A DNA stretch of 64,000 nucleotides, from positions 1-64,000 of the forward strand of contig NZ_LFND01000002.1 of assembly GCF_001045465.1 (NCBI RefSeq), read 5' to 3'. The DNA is from Chryseobacterium angstadtii. Lineage in GTDB: Bacteria; Bacteroidota; Bacteroidia; Flavobacteriales; Weeksellaceae. Shown piece after piece: positions 41,531-50,889 of this stretch (position 1 is the stretch's first letter; every line of letters begins with the position of its first letter). The notes beneath the pieces were generated by a model. The model had not been told where the DNA came from and did not search any database. It saw only the letters and a program-made list of their open reading frames with translations. The position numbers and the translations under genes were made by a program.

Positions 41531-42538
41531 TTATTCTTTTTTGAACCACAGCAACTCATTTCTGAGTTCCAGACTGGATTCAAAATTATTGACAAATAGA
41601 GATCCGGTGCCCAAACCTTGCGGCATCGGATTTTTTTTGGTAAAGGTATACTGAGCAATAGCGTTCAGGCCTATATTACTTTCAAGGGCAGATGTAATCC
41701 ACCAGCCTATATTCAGTTCTTCTGCAAGAGAAATCCATTCATCAGAACTCGCAAAACCACCTACCAAAGCCGGTTTTAGAATGATGTACTGGGGTTTGAT
41801 GGTTTCTAAAAGCTTCTTCTTTTCAAGGGAATCTGTAATTCCGATCAGTTCTTCATCCAGTGCAATAGGAGTCGGTGTTTCGGAACATAATTCAGCCATA
41901 TCTTTCCAATTTCCTGCTTTGATTGGTTGTTCAATAGAATGAATATGAAGGTCTGCAAGCTGCTTCAACACCGTTTTTGCTTCATCTTTACTGAAACCTC
42001 CGTTGGCATCTACACGAAGCTCGAGCTGGTCTTTTGAAAATTTAGCTCTTAATTTTCTGAGGATTTCATGTTCAGAATTCCAGTCTACACCTATCTTCAG
42101 TTTGATGCAGTGAAAGCCTTTATCAAGCTTTTCCTGAATCTGTTCTTCCATGTAGCCGATATCTCCCATCCAGATCAGTCCGTTAATCGTGATAGCAGAT
42201 TTTCCTTCTGTAAACTCACCAGGAAAATACAGATGATTTCCGTGTTTCAGATTCAGAACAGCCTGTTCATAACCGAACCATATGGATGGAAATTCTTTTA
42301 ACTCCTCTTTTAAATAGATTGGATCTTCATTGATATGTTCGCACAACCATTGAAGCTTTTCTTCATAATCCGGTCTGTCATCAAAACTCAATCCTCTGAA
42401 TAAGGCGCACTCCCCGATTCCTTTATTTCCATTGTCTTCAACTTCAAGAAAAAAGGTCTCTTTTTCATGCAAAACGCCGCGAGACGTTCCGCTCGGGCGT
42501 TTAAATTCTAATAAATATCTGGAATATTTTGCTTTCAT
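41531..42538 (-). CDS. menC: o-Succinylbenzoate synthase
   Basis: A 335-residue enolase-superfamily enzyme. It shows the catalytic KLKIG (KxK), metal ligands D in RVDANGG, E in SIEQPI and D/E in ALDEEL, and the second lysine in ILKPALVGG. It dehydrates SHCHC to o-succinylbenzoate in menaquinone synthesis. The start codon overlaps the stop of fbp (base 42538), so the two genes are translationally coupled, an unusual pairing of gluconeogenesis and quinone synthesis. Confidence 0.9.
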   Translation of the reverse strand: MKAKYSRYLLEFKRPSGTSRGVLHEKETFFLEVEDNGNKGIGECALFRGLSFDDRPDYEEKLQWLCEHINEDPIYLKEELKEFPSIWFGYEQAVLNLKHGNHLYFPGEFTEGKSAITINGLIWMGDIGYMEEQIQEKLDKGFHCIKLKIGVDWNSEHEILRKLRAKFSKDQLELRVDANGGFSKDEAKTVLKQLADLHIHSIEQPIKAGNWKDMAELCSETPTPIALDEELIGITDSLEKKKLLETIKPQYIILKPALVGGFASSDEWISLAEELNIGWWITSALESNIGLNAIAQYTFTKKNPMPQGLGTGSLFVNNFESSLELRNELLWFKKE

Positions 42539-43554
42539 TATTTTACACTGTCGATCCGCATAAATTCCTCTGCTTTTTCCACCATCTGAATGCTTCCACA
42601 GAAAAACGGAATTCTCTGATGAAGTTCCGTAGGTTCTACTTCAAGAATTCTTCTGAATCCGTCAGTAGCTTTACCACCAGCCTGTTCAGCCAGAAACGCC
42701 ATAGGATTACACTCGTACAACAGTCTCAGTTTTCCGTTGGGAGCCTGAGAATAAGAAGGGTAAATATAAATTCCTCCTTTCAGCATATTTCTGTGAAAAT
42801 CAGCTACTAAAGATCCAATATATCTCGATGTATAAGGACGGTCTCCTTCTTCCATCTGACAGTATTTAAGGTAGTTCTTTACTCCCTGAGGGAATTTGAT
42901 GTAATTTCCTTCGTTAATGGAATAGATTTTCCCGGTTTTTGGGAAAGTCATATTAGGATGGGAAAGATAATAGGTTCCCAGAGAAGGATCCAAAGTAAAT
43001 CCGTTTACGCCGTTTCCGGTAGTATAAACAATCATGGTAGAAGAACCGTAAATTACGTAACCTGCTGCAATCTGATTAATTCCCTTCTGAAGAAAATCCT
43101 CCAGCTGAACCGGAGTTCCCGGTTCTGTAACTCTTCTATAAATAGAGAAAATAGTTCCTACGGAAACATTCACGTCAATATTGGAAGATCCGTCTAAAGG
43201 ATCAATAAGTACTACATATTTACTAAGATGCCCGTTTTCTCCACATTTAATGTCTATAAAATCATCATTTTCCTCAGATGCAATACCGCAAACCACCTCT
43301 CTCTGAGACAAAGCTGTAATAAAGATTTCATTGGCAATCACATCCAGTTTCTGCTGTTCTTCCCCCTGAACATTCTGATTTCCGGCAGCTCCTGTAATAT
43401 CTACGATCCCGGCTTTATTTACTTCTCTGTTTACCACTTTCGAAGCCAATCTTATTGCACTTAGAAGACGGGAAAATTCACCTGTAGAGTATTGAAAATC
43501 ATCCTGTTTATCTATAAGAAATTCTCCTAAAGTCTGTAATGGTTGATTTGACAT
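42538..43554 (-). CDS. fbp: Class 1 fructose-1,6-bisphosphatase
   Basis: A 338-residue FBPase I. The metal site [23 protein letters not shown] (about 117-139) and the preceding [10 protein letters not shown] are class 1 hallmarks, as are [34 protein letters not shown] and the C-terminal [15 protein letters not shown]. The length is normal. It hydrolyses fructose-1,6-bisphosphate in gluconeogenesis and is the first gene of a two-gene unit with menC. Confidence 0.95.
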   Translation of the reverse strand: MSNQPLQTLGEFLIDKQDDFQYSTGEFSRLLSAIRLASKVVNREVNKAGIVDITGAAGNQNVQGEEQQKLDVIANEIFITALSQREVVCGIASEENDDFIDIKCGENGHLSKYVVLIDPLDGSSNIDVNVSVGTIFSIYRRVTEPGTPVQLEDFLQKGINQIAAGYVIYGSSTMIVYTTGNGVNGFTLDPSLGTYYLSHPNMTFPKTGKIYSINEGNYIKFPQGVKNYLKYCQMEEGDRPYTSRYIGSLVADFHRNMLKGGIYIYPSYSQAPNGKLRLLYECNPMAFLAEQAGGKATDGFRRILEVEPTELHQRIPFFCGSIQMVEKAEEFMRIDSVK

Positions 43555-43879
43555 ATTTTTCTTTTTACGTTTTCGCCAAATTTCGGAAAATTTATCGGAG
43601 AAAGAAAGCTTTTATCAGAAAAGACCTTATCATTTGTTTTTCAATACGATACAAGACTCACCCTCCTATACACTTAAAATTCCGGGTACAATATTAATCC
43701 CCATTTGATGACAATAAATCAATGAAATTCTGATAATATTCATCAAGTCTCAATTTTAATAAAATCTTAATTCCTTCAAGGCCCGGGACACTTTCATATC
43801 TCATTGTAAATTTATAATTTTGACATCCGTAAAAAACTCATGTAATTTTTAATCTAACAAATTTATTTTAAACAAATTA
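43555..43879. other. Intergenic region between fbp and aspartate kinase
   Basis: This 325-bp divergent gap contains a plus-strand -7 element TAATTTTG (43815-43822), 57 bp before the kinase ATG. I see no further gene, RNA or strong hairpin. A lysine riboswitch, which precedes lysC in some phyla, is not recognisable. Confidence 0.5.
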
Positions 43880-45118
43880 ATGAAAATTTTCAAGTTTGGT
43901 GGAGCATCAGTAAAGGATGCTGAAAGTGTGAAAAATGTGTCTATGGTTTTAAAAAGCCAGGGATTTTCCAAATGTCTGCTGGTGATTTCAGCAATGGGCA
44001 AAACGACGAATGAGTTGGAAAAAGTTGTAGAACTTTATTTCAAGAAGGATAACTATCAAACTGAGATTGAAAAGATAAAACGAAAACACATTGAGATTGC
44101 GGAAGGTCTTTTTCCTGAAAATCATGCCGTTTTTGCGGAGATCAATGTATTTTTTGATGATATCGATTCATTTTTAAGAAGAAACAAGTCGCCCAACTAC
44201 AATTTTGTCTATGACCAGGTGGTAAGCTGCGGGGAAATGATCTCTACAAAAATCCTCAGCGAATATCTGAACGAGATTCAGTTTACGAATCAGTGGCTGG
44301 ATGCAAGAGATTATATCAAAACAGACAATTCATATAGAGAAGGTGCTGTAGACTGGGCAAGAACAGAAGAGTTCATTTCAACGCTGAATACGGAAATCTG
44401 CTATGTAACGCAAGGTTTCATAGGTTCTGATGACAATAATTTCACGGTGACTTTAGGAAGAGAAGGATCTGACTATTCTGCTGCTATTTTTGCTTACTGC
44501 CTGAATGCAGAAGCTATGACCATCTGGAAAGATGTTCCGGGTGTAATGACGGGAGATCCAAGAAAATTCAGTGATGTTTCGCTGCTTTCCAATATTTCTT
44601 ACGAAGAAGCTATTGAGATGGCTTATTACGGAGCAAGTGTCATTCATCCAAAAACATTACAGCCTCTACAGCAGAAAAGCATTCCGTTCTATGTAAAATC
44701 TTTTGTAGATCCTACTAAAGAAGGAACCAAAGTGGGTGCATCAGATAAGAACCAGCAGGAAGAATCTTATATTCTGAAAGAGGATCAGGTACTGTTGAAA
44801 ATTTCTACCAGAGATTTTTCATTCATTGCTGAAGATCATATGAGCCTTATTTTCGGATATCTGTCGAAATATAAGATTAAAGTATCTCTGATGCAGAATT
44901 CTGCTATTTCATTAGCCCTGTGTCTTGAAGATAAATTCAATCAGGTGGATGAGCTTAATGATGAACTTCAAAAAATATTTAAAACTAAAGCAGTTAAAAA
45001 TGTATCTTTATTCACAGTAAGAAATGCGAATATGGATCATATTGATCAATTTTACCAGGAAAAAAATGTATTATTGGAACAAATTTCCAAAAATACGGTT
45101 CAAATGGTAACACAATAA
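43880..45118 (+). CDS. lysC: Aspartate kinase (monofunctional)
   Basis: A 412-residue enzyme with the N-terminal KFGGASVKD phosphate/aspartate motif (4-12), the VTLGREGSDYSAAIFA nucleotide region and GVMTGDPRKF. Two C-terminal ACT-like modules (VLLKISTRDFSFIAEDHMS and VSLMQNSAISLALCLED) probably carry feedback regulation. It phosphorylates aspartate for lysine, threonine, methionine and diaminopimelate synthesis. No homoserine dehydrogenase fusion is present. It lies 22 bp upstream of the olsF-like gene. Confidence 0.93.
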   Translation: MKIFKFGGASVKDAESVKNVSMVLKSQGFSKCLLVISAMGKTTNELEKVVELYFKKDNYQTEIEKIKRKHIEIAEGLFPENHAVFAEINVFFDDIDSFLRRNKSPNYNFVYDQVVSCGEMISTKILSEYLNEIQFTNQWLDARDYIKTDNSYREGAVDWARTEEFISTLNTEICYVTQGFIGSDDNNFTVTLGREGSDYSAAIFAYCLNAEAMTIWKDVPGVMTGDPRKFSDVSLLSNISYEEAIEMAYYGASVIHPKTLQPLQQKSIPFYVKSFVDPTKEGTKVGASDKNQQEESYILKEDQVLLKISTRDFSFIAEDHMSLIFGYLSKYKIKVSLMQNSAISLALCLEDKFNQVDELNDELQKIFKTKAVKNVSLFTVRNANMDHIDQFYQEKNVLLEQISKNTVQMVTQ

Positions 45119-45140
45119 TTTTAACTGCGACTAAACACAT

Positions 45141-46982
45141 ATGAGTTTAATTTCGAAAAACGATCTTATCACAGCTTCCGGCTTAAGCAAAATCGGGTTC
45201 CTCAAAAACCCGGTGGCTTCTGCCGTGATGAGCATTGCCAAAATAAATGAAGTTAATAGGTTATACGATAAATTAAAGGACAAGGAAGGCAAAGACTTTT
45301 TCGACTCATTTGTAAGAGAAAGAAATTTAAGCTACATCGCTTTTGAGGAAGACCTGGCGAAAGTTCCCAAAACAGGACCTTTCATTCTGGTTTCAAACCA
45401 TCCGCTGGGTGCGATTGACGGTATTTTAATGTGCAAAATTCTTACGGAAGTACGACCGGATTTTAAAGTAATGGGTAATTTCCTTTTGGAAAAAATCAAG
45501 CCCATGGAACCGTATGTAATTTCTGTAAACCCTTTTGAGAACAGAAAAGAAGCTTACAGCAGTACCTCAGGCATGCGTGAAACCCTGAAACACCTTCAGA
45601 ACGGAGGCTGTGTAGGGATTTTTCCTGCAGGAGAAGTATCCAATAAAAACAATCCATATGGTGAAATTCTGGACAGAGAGTGGGAAAAACCAGCCCTTAA
45701 ACTGATCAGAATGGCCAAAGTTCCGGTAGTTCCACTGTATTTTCATGCTAAAAACAGCCGCCTGTTTTATCAGGTAGCCAAGCTCCATCCGAGTTTACAG
45801 ACGCTTATGCTTCCTGCCGAAATGATGAATGACCGGGAAAAACCAATCAGAATCAGGATAGGAAAACCAATCACCGTAAAAGCAATGGATGAAAGCGAAA
45901 CCATTGAAGAACTGGGAGAGTTTCTGAAACGTAAAGTGTACATGATGAAATCTTACTACGAGAAGAGAAAATCATTGGCACAAACCATCAATTTAAAAAA
46001 TTTAACGGTAAAATTTCCTCTCTTAAAAGAAGAAAATATCGTTCAGAATATTATTGACGAAACACCTAAGGAAGATATCCTGAAGGACATCAACCGTCTG
46101 AAGGGTACTGATAAGATGCTTTTCAGTAATGGAAACTATGAGATTTATTTCACGACTTACGAGGAAATCCCTTCTGTCATGAGAGAAATCGGGCGTCAGA
46201 GAGAACTTACTTTCCGTGCTGTGGGTGAAGGAAGCAACCTGCCTTTTGACCTGGATGAATATGATAAGCATTACCATCATCTTTTTCTATGGGACAGCAG
46301 CGCAGAGAAGCTTGCAGGAGCTTACAGAATGGCTTTAGGGAAGGAAGTCATGAAAAAATACGGCATCAAAGGATTCTATACAAGCTCTTTATTTGAGTTT
46401 GAACAGGACATTCACCCGTTTTTCAAAAAAGTCATTGAAATGGGCCGTGCCTATATCTGTGAGGAGTATCAGCAGAAGCCACTTCCCCTTTTCCTTTTAT
46501 GGAGAGGGATTGTACATGTATGTTTGAGAAATTCCGATCATAAATTCCTGATGGGCGGTGTAAGTATTTCCAATAAATTTTCGGAGTTTTCCAAGTCTCT
46601 GATGATTGAATTTATGCGTTCGAATTATTTTGATTCCGCAGTGGCTCAATATATCACTCCGAGAAATGAATACAAAGTAAAGCTGCGCGACAGGGATAAA
46701 AATATCTTTTTTGAAGAAATGGAATCGGATCTGAATAAGCTTGACAAGATTATTGACGATCTTGAACCTGAGCTTAGGCTTCCTGTTCTGATCAAAAAAT
46801 ACATCAAACAGAATGCTAAAGTAATTGCTTTTAATGTAGACCCGAACTTCAATGATGCCATAGACGGACTGATGTATATCCGCATCAGCGATCTTCCGGA
46901 AAGTACGATAAAGCCTGTACTGGAGGAGATGAGCGACCACATCAGAAAAGAACAGGAAAATAATTCAGCTGAAAATCAGTAA
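45141..46982 (+). CDS. olsF: Bifunctional aminolipid acyltransferase (OlsF-like: PlsC + GNAT)
   Basis: A 613-residue fusion. The N-terminal half (about 60-280) is a PlsC-type O-acyltransferase with SNHPLGAIDG (HX4D) and IFPAGEVSNK. The C-terminal half (about 330-590) is an OlsB/GNAT-type N-acyltransferase (GNYEIYFTTYEEIPSVMREIGRQRELTFR, then LFLWDSSAEKLAGAYRM, IEMGRAYI and LMGGVSIS). OlsF proteins of this layout, described in Flavobacterium johnsoniae and Serratia, make ornithine or related aminolipids by attaching a 3-hydroxy-acyl chain to the amino group and a second acyl chain to it. It acts at the inner membrane. Confidence 0.85.
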   Translation: MSLISKNDLITASGLSKIGFLKNPVASAVMSIAKINEVNRLYDKLKDKEGKDFFDSFVRERNLSYIAFEEDLAKVPKTGPFILVSNHPLGAIDGILMCKILTEVRPDFKVMGNFLLEKIKPMEPYVISVNPFENRKEAYSSTSGMRETLKHLQNGGCVGIFPAGEVSNKNNPYGEILDREWEKPALKLIRMAKVPVVPLYFHAKNSRLFYQVAKLHPSLQTLMLPAEMMNDREKPIRIRIGKPITVKAMDESETIEELGEFLKRKVYMMKSYYEKRKSLAQTINLKNLTVKFPLLKEENIVQNIIDETPKEDILKDINRLKGTDKMLFSNGNYEIYFTTYEEIPSVMREIGRQRELTFRAVGEGSNLPFDLDEYDKHYHHLFLWDSSAEKLAGAYRMALGKEVMKKYGIKGFYTSSLFEFEQDIHPFFKKVIEMGRAYICEEYQQKPLPLFLLWRGIVHVCLRNSDHKFLMGGVSISNKFSEFSKSLMIEFMRSNYFDSAVAQYITPRNEYKVKLRDRDKNIFFEEMESDLNKLDKIIDDLEPELRLPVLIKKYIKQNAKVIAFNVDPNFNDAIDGLMYIRISDLPESTIKPVLEEMSDHIRKEQENNSAENQ

Positions 46983-47017
46983 GTTTTATTTTTATTGAAA
47001 AAAAGTCCCGTTAATAC

Positions 47018-47048
47018 TTGCTTCATATAAGAAAACTTACTACTTTTG
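47018..47048 (+). promoter_or_regulatory. Promoter of tRNA-Phe
   Basis: TTG (47018-47020), 20 nt, TACTTTTG (47041-47048). The start point is expected near 47054, giving a short 5' leader before the mature tRNA. Confidence 0.75.
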
Positions 47049-47090
47049 CATCACTTTAAAACAACGAAGTAAGACAAACAAAAATATAAT

Positions 47091-47163
47091 GGTTTCTTAG
47101 CTCAGTTGGTAGAGCAATGGATTGAAAATCCATGTGTCCCTGGTTCGATTCCTGGAGAAACCA
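47091..47163 (+). tRNA. tRNA-Phe (GAA)
   Basis: A 73-nt cloverleaf with acceptor stem GGTTTCT/AGAAACC, a D-arm with AGCTCAGTTGGTAGAGC, an anticodon stem ATGGA/TCCAT with loop TTGAAAA (anticodon GAA at 47124-47126), a T-arm with GGTTCGATTC, and discriminator A. CCA is not encoded. Confidence 0.97.
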
Positions 47164-47185
47164 CAAGAAATAGGACTATTTCTCT

Positions 47186-47217
47186 CCCCTCAAATTGTAT
47201 AATTTGAGGGGTTTTTT
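47186..47217 (+). terminator. Terminator after tRNA-Phe
   Basis: CCCCTCAAATT and AATTTGAGGGG (11-bp perfect stem, GTAT loop) are followed by T6 and more T-rich sequence. Confidence 0.92.
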
Positions 47218-47242
47218 ATTTTTAATGGCTTATCAAAATAAG

Positions 47243-47392
47243 CTACTTTCTCTTAATTTGAAGGTAATCTTTTCTGTGACCTGCATATTCTGACTTTTCA
47301 GGTAACCGAATTTCTTCGAAAGTCCCATCAAAAGGGTTGTTCATTTGGTCCGGATCTTCCAAAACCATATTGAAAAAATTTAGCAAAGATTC
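47243..47392 (-). pseudogene. Probable C-terminal remnant of an unknown gene beside tRNA-Phe
   Basis: A minus-strand frame encodes ESLLNFFNMVLEDPDQMN and continues NPFDGTFEEIRLPEKSEYAG to a TAG at 47243-47245; an in-frame TGA lies just upstream of 47392. The residue composition looks protein-like and there is an ATG at 47368 (41 codons), but no complete domain is present. It is read as the tail of a gene that once extended further. The other 190 bp before the M60 gene show no recognisable feature. Confidence 0.35.
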
Positions 47393-47581
47393 TCAAAACT
47401 TGCAGTCACAACAATTGGATTGAAAAATATAGCAACTCCAATCAACTGGTGGTGCCTATTCAAAAACAGGTAGGTACCAGTTTGTACAACTATTTTAATT
47501 CTTAATTTAGAAAAGAAAATTTTTATTACAGGTATACCGAAGTGTTTATATTATTACTAATCAAAAATTTAACCCAACAAG

Positions 47582-50500
47582 ATGAGAAACAAATATTTTA
47601 TTTTTTTATTTCTGTTCTTTTTACAGACAGCTTTTGCTCAGCAGTATAAAATGCCAGTAGCATATGCAAACTCATTACAGCCACCACAACCTGGATTTGA
47701 GGCAGGCATGTGTAATGATAATAATACGAATACACTTTACCATTCCCGGTATAATTTGAGTACAGCGATGCCGGATCAATTAAATTTCAATTTTTCCAAT
47801 CGCGTAAAAAGTGTAAATAAACTGATATACAAGCCCAGACCTTCCGGACCCAACGGAATCTGGACAAGTGTAAAGGTTTCCTATTCCACACAATCTGATC
47901 CAACCATTTTTACGGCAGCAACCGGAGTTATTTCCTGGGCAGCGGATAATACGGCTAAAACAATAGACTTGCCAACAGCAATTATTCATCCTGCCGTTAT
48001 AAGAGTAGATATTTTGGAGGCTAAGAATAATTTCTCAAGCTGTGCAGAAATGGAATTTTATTCTTCAGAACCAATGGATCCTGTACAAACAGAATGTTCG
48101 CTTGCAACCAATGAGTTCTCGGCTTATACTGATATCGCAGTGCTACCTCAGGTTTCAGGATCATCAGCTTCAAGCTTCCAATCGGGTGAAAACATTGAGA
48201 TGTCTTTTGATGGTGATGTAAACACACTTTATCATTGTAGTTGGGATGCTACAGCAGCCACCTTTCCTATTTCTCTGATTTATAAGTTTGATGGACAGAC
48301 CGCTATGAATTATTTAAAGTATATACCAAGACAGGATGGCGGGCCAAACGGGCTTTTTGGAAATATAAAAATAAGTTATAATACAGTTTCCAATCCTGTT
48401 TACGTAGATATTTCCACTCAGAATTTTGGGCAAACAGGTACTATTAAAACTGTAGTTTTTCCTTCTACAATTATTCCATTAAATATTAAGATTGAAGTGC
48501 TGGATGGAAAAAACAATTTTGCCAGCTGTGCTGAAATGGAGTTTTTCCAAACAAACCCAAATAGTTTTAATTCTTCTCAGTATGCTAATATATTTAATGA
48601 TAGTATTTTTAGTACGCTAAAACCTTCTGTTACCCAGCAGGATATTGATGCGATTGCCTCTCCGTTCATAAAAGGCTTAGCTCAATGTCTGTTTAACAAT
48701 ACATATAATAAAAAATACAGAGTTCAGACGTTTACTGCTTATAAAACAATTGAATCAATAAACAGTCAATATAAAATAGCAAATTACAACGGATTTGAAA
48801 ATCCTACAGGAATTGCGTTTCAGAACAATACCACAGCAATTGTTTTTGCAAAAGATATTACCAATACAAGCAACGTTTATTTAAAAATTAGAGATTTCGC
48901 TACTGAAGGATCGTCTCCTGAAAAATCTTATGAATTGAAAAATGGGCTGAACATTCTTACTATTACCAATGCCGGACTTGGATATATTTCCTATTACACT
49001 GATGATGCAAATGCTGCACCTATATCGGTAAATATCACAGCTGGTATTGTAAATGGTAAATATAAAAAGGATACAACATCTGCAGAATGGGTAGAAATGC
49101 TAACTAATGATGTCTATCCAAAAATTGATGTAGAAGGTTATTACACAAAACTACTGATTGATAAGTCTGCCATAAGCAATTTCCATTTCACAACCGCTCA
49201 GCCTTTAATTGATAAATACGATGCAATTGCTAAATCTGAAAGAGAAATGATGGGCTTTTTCAAATTCAATAAAAATTTTAAAAACAGACAGCTTGTTTAC
49301 ACCGAATCTTCAGGAGGCTGGTATGCAGGAGGCATGGGTGCTCATCTAGACCTTACCTGGGGACTTTCAAATTCTGCTTCGGCAACCGGGCTTGACATTT
49401 GGGGAGTAGCTCATGAATTAGGTCATATCAACCAGGTACGTCCCGGCTTAAGATGGATTGGAACAACAGAAATTACAAATAATTTGTATTCATTGTGGGC
49501 CTATTATAATTTGTATTCACCTACAGGAGCTAACAGGTTTACAAGACTGGAAGGTGAAATTGCGGATAAAACTGTTTTTCCTAAAGTTACCGGAAACCGG
49601 TTTGGAGAAATTATTATTCAGACACAAATTAACGGGAAGAATATTATGGATCAGTTCAGAACAGACTATGTGAATCCTGCTGACGCGAATTTCAGAAGCC
49701 TTGTTCCGTTTTGGCAGTTAGAATTGTATTATCAGTTAGCGGGTGCTTCAAAAGGTGCTTCAACCCTTGCATTTGATTCAGATATGTCGGATGAAGATAC
49801 ACAATCTCCATCAGGTCCGGTTACAGGGGTAGATTATGCCCATTGGCTTGCTGTAGTGGCTGAGAAAGTAAGAAATACGGATGAATCTCAGCTTACACAA
49901 GGACAACTGGTAATGAATTTTGTGAAAAATACGTGCGACGCCGTACAAGAAGATCTTATTGATTTCTTTACAAATACAGGGTTTTTAAAACCTATTAATG
50001 CTACAATTTCAGATTATTCAAACGGTCAGCTTACGATTACACAAAGTATGATTGATGATGTGAAAGCCTATGTTTTAATGAAGGGATATACAAAACCAAT
50101 CTCTCCGGTGATTAATTATATTTCGGCAAACAGCGTGAATGCATATAAAAATCTTCTGCCTGTTTCTGGTATTACGGGAATTGGGGCTCAAATTGTGAAC
50201 AATACGCAAGGCCAATTTTTATTGGTAAATAATTCTCAGTGGAGTAATGCTGTTGCGTTTGAAACTTATAATGCAAGTGACCAGCTAATCAGTGTTTCTA
50301 TTACAGGAACAGGAGATACTACATTGGCAAATACCTATGTTGATTTCCCTTCTGGTGCCGTGAAAGTATATGCAGTAGGATATAATGGACAAAAAATTCT
50401 CGTTTTCCCGGCAAATACGTTAGCTGTTGATGATATTAAGACCAATAATAACGACCTTGTTGTTTATCCGAATCCTTTAAAAAATGGACAAAAATTAGTG

Positions 50501-50701
50501 ATTAATATTAAAAATCCAAAAGAAAATCTGAAAGCAGAATTATATGATATGGCAGGAAAATTATATATTTCTACAAAAGGTTCTTTATATGAGATAAATA
50601 AGGAACTTAACAATAAAATACAAGATTTGAGAACTGGAATTTATGTTATTTTAATCAATGACGGAACCCATCAATATAAATCTAAAATTATTAAAGAATA
50701 A
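47582..50701 (+). CDS. M60-family (enhancin-like) mucin-type metallopeptidase with T9SS domain
   Basis: A 1039-residue secreted protein with a signal peptide (FIFLFLFFLQTAFAQ). Two F5/8 type C (discoidin-like) repeats lie at about 20-165 and 170-325; both contain LYH and end with a NFxSCAEMEF motif. The M60 gluzincin domain follows (about 390-830) with zinc site His611-Glu612-x-x-His615 (HELGH) and Glu630, preceded by SSGGWYAGGMGAHLDLTW. The end is a type A sorting domain (VVYPNPLKNGQKLVINI, then LRTGIYVILINDG). M60 enzymes cleave mucin-type O-glycosylated proteins. It lies between tRNA-Phe and the galactose locus, with its own terminator. Confidence 0.9.
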   Translation: MRNKYFIFLFLFFLQTAFAQQYKMPVAYANSLQPPQPGFEAGMCNDNNTNTLYHSRYNLSTAMPDQLNFNFSNRVKSVNKLIYKPRPSGPNGIWTSVKVSYSTQSDPTIFTAATGVISWAADNTAKTIDLPTAIIHPAVIRVDILEAKNNFSSCAEMEFYSSEPMDPVQTECSLATNEFSAYTDIAVLPQVSGSSASSFQSGENIEMSFDGDVNTLYHCSWDATAATFPISLIYKFDGQTAMNYLKYIPRQDGGPNGLFGNIKISYNTVSNPVYVDISTQNFGQTGTIKTVVFPSTIIPLNIKIEVLDGKNNFASCAEMEFFQTNPNSFNSSQYANIFNDSIFSTLKPSVTQQDIDAIASPFIKGLAQCLFNNTYNKKYRVQTFTAYKTIESINSQYKIANYNGFENPTGIAFQNNTTAIVFAKDITNTSNVYLKIRDFATEGSSPEKSYELKNGLNILTITNAGLGYISYYTDDANAAPISVNITAGIVNGKYKKDTTSAEWVEMLTNDVYPKIDVEGYYTKLLIDKSAISNFHFTTAQPLIDKYDAIAKSEREMMGFFKFNKNFKNRQLVYTESSGGWYAGGMGAHLDLTWGLSNSASATGLDIWGVAHELGHINQVRPGLRWIGTTEITNNLYSLWAYYNLYSPTGANRFTRLEGEIADKTVFPKVTGNRFGEIIIQTQINGKNIMDQFRTDYVNPADANFRSLVPFWQLELYYQLAGASKGASTLAFDSDMSDEDTQSPSGPVTGVDYAHWLAVVAEKVRNTDESQLTQGQLVMNFVKNTCDAVQEDLIDFFTNTGFLKPINATISDYSNGQLTITQSMIDDVKAYVLMKGYTKPISPVINYISANSVNAYKNLLPVSGITGIGAQIVNNTQGQFLLVNNSQWSNAVAFETYNASDQLISVSITGTGDTTLANTYVDFPSGAVKVYAVGYNGQKILVFPANTLAVDDIKTNNNDLVVYPNPLKNGQKLVINIKNPKENLKAELYDMAGKLYISTKGSLYEINKELNNKIQDLRTGIYVILINDGTHQYKSKIIKE

Positions 50702-50776
50702 TATTTGTACAAGTCTTGCATGTTAGGTTTGCAGCCATCGCTCAAATCTGTCAGCAATACTTTTAGATACAAGAAA

Positions 50777-50804
50777 AGGAGGTCCAAAAAGGGCCTCCTC
50801 TTTT
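50777..50804 (+). terminator. Terminator after the M60 gene
   Basis: AGGAGGTCC and GGGCCTCCT (9-bp stem with one G-T pair, A5 loop) are followed by CTTTTT. It lies 76 bp after the stop codon. Confidence 0.85.
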
Positions 50805-50889
50805 TATTTCATGAAATCATCTTCTACGGATGGGAAAACTCTCTCTTATTTTGCAGTGCATCTATTGTGACAGCACACATTCAATCTAA

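Noticed and set aside
43555..43879. Lysine riboswitch before aspartate kinase
   Set aside because: None of the conserved L-box blocks could be found in this gap.
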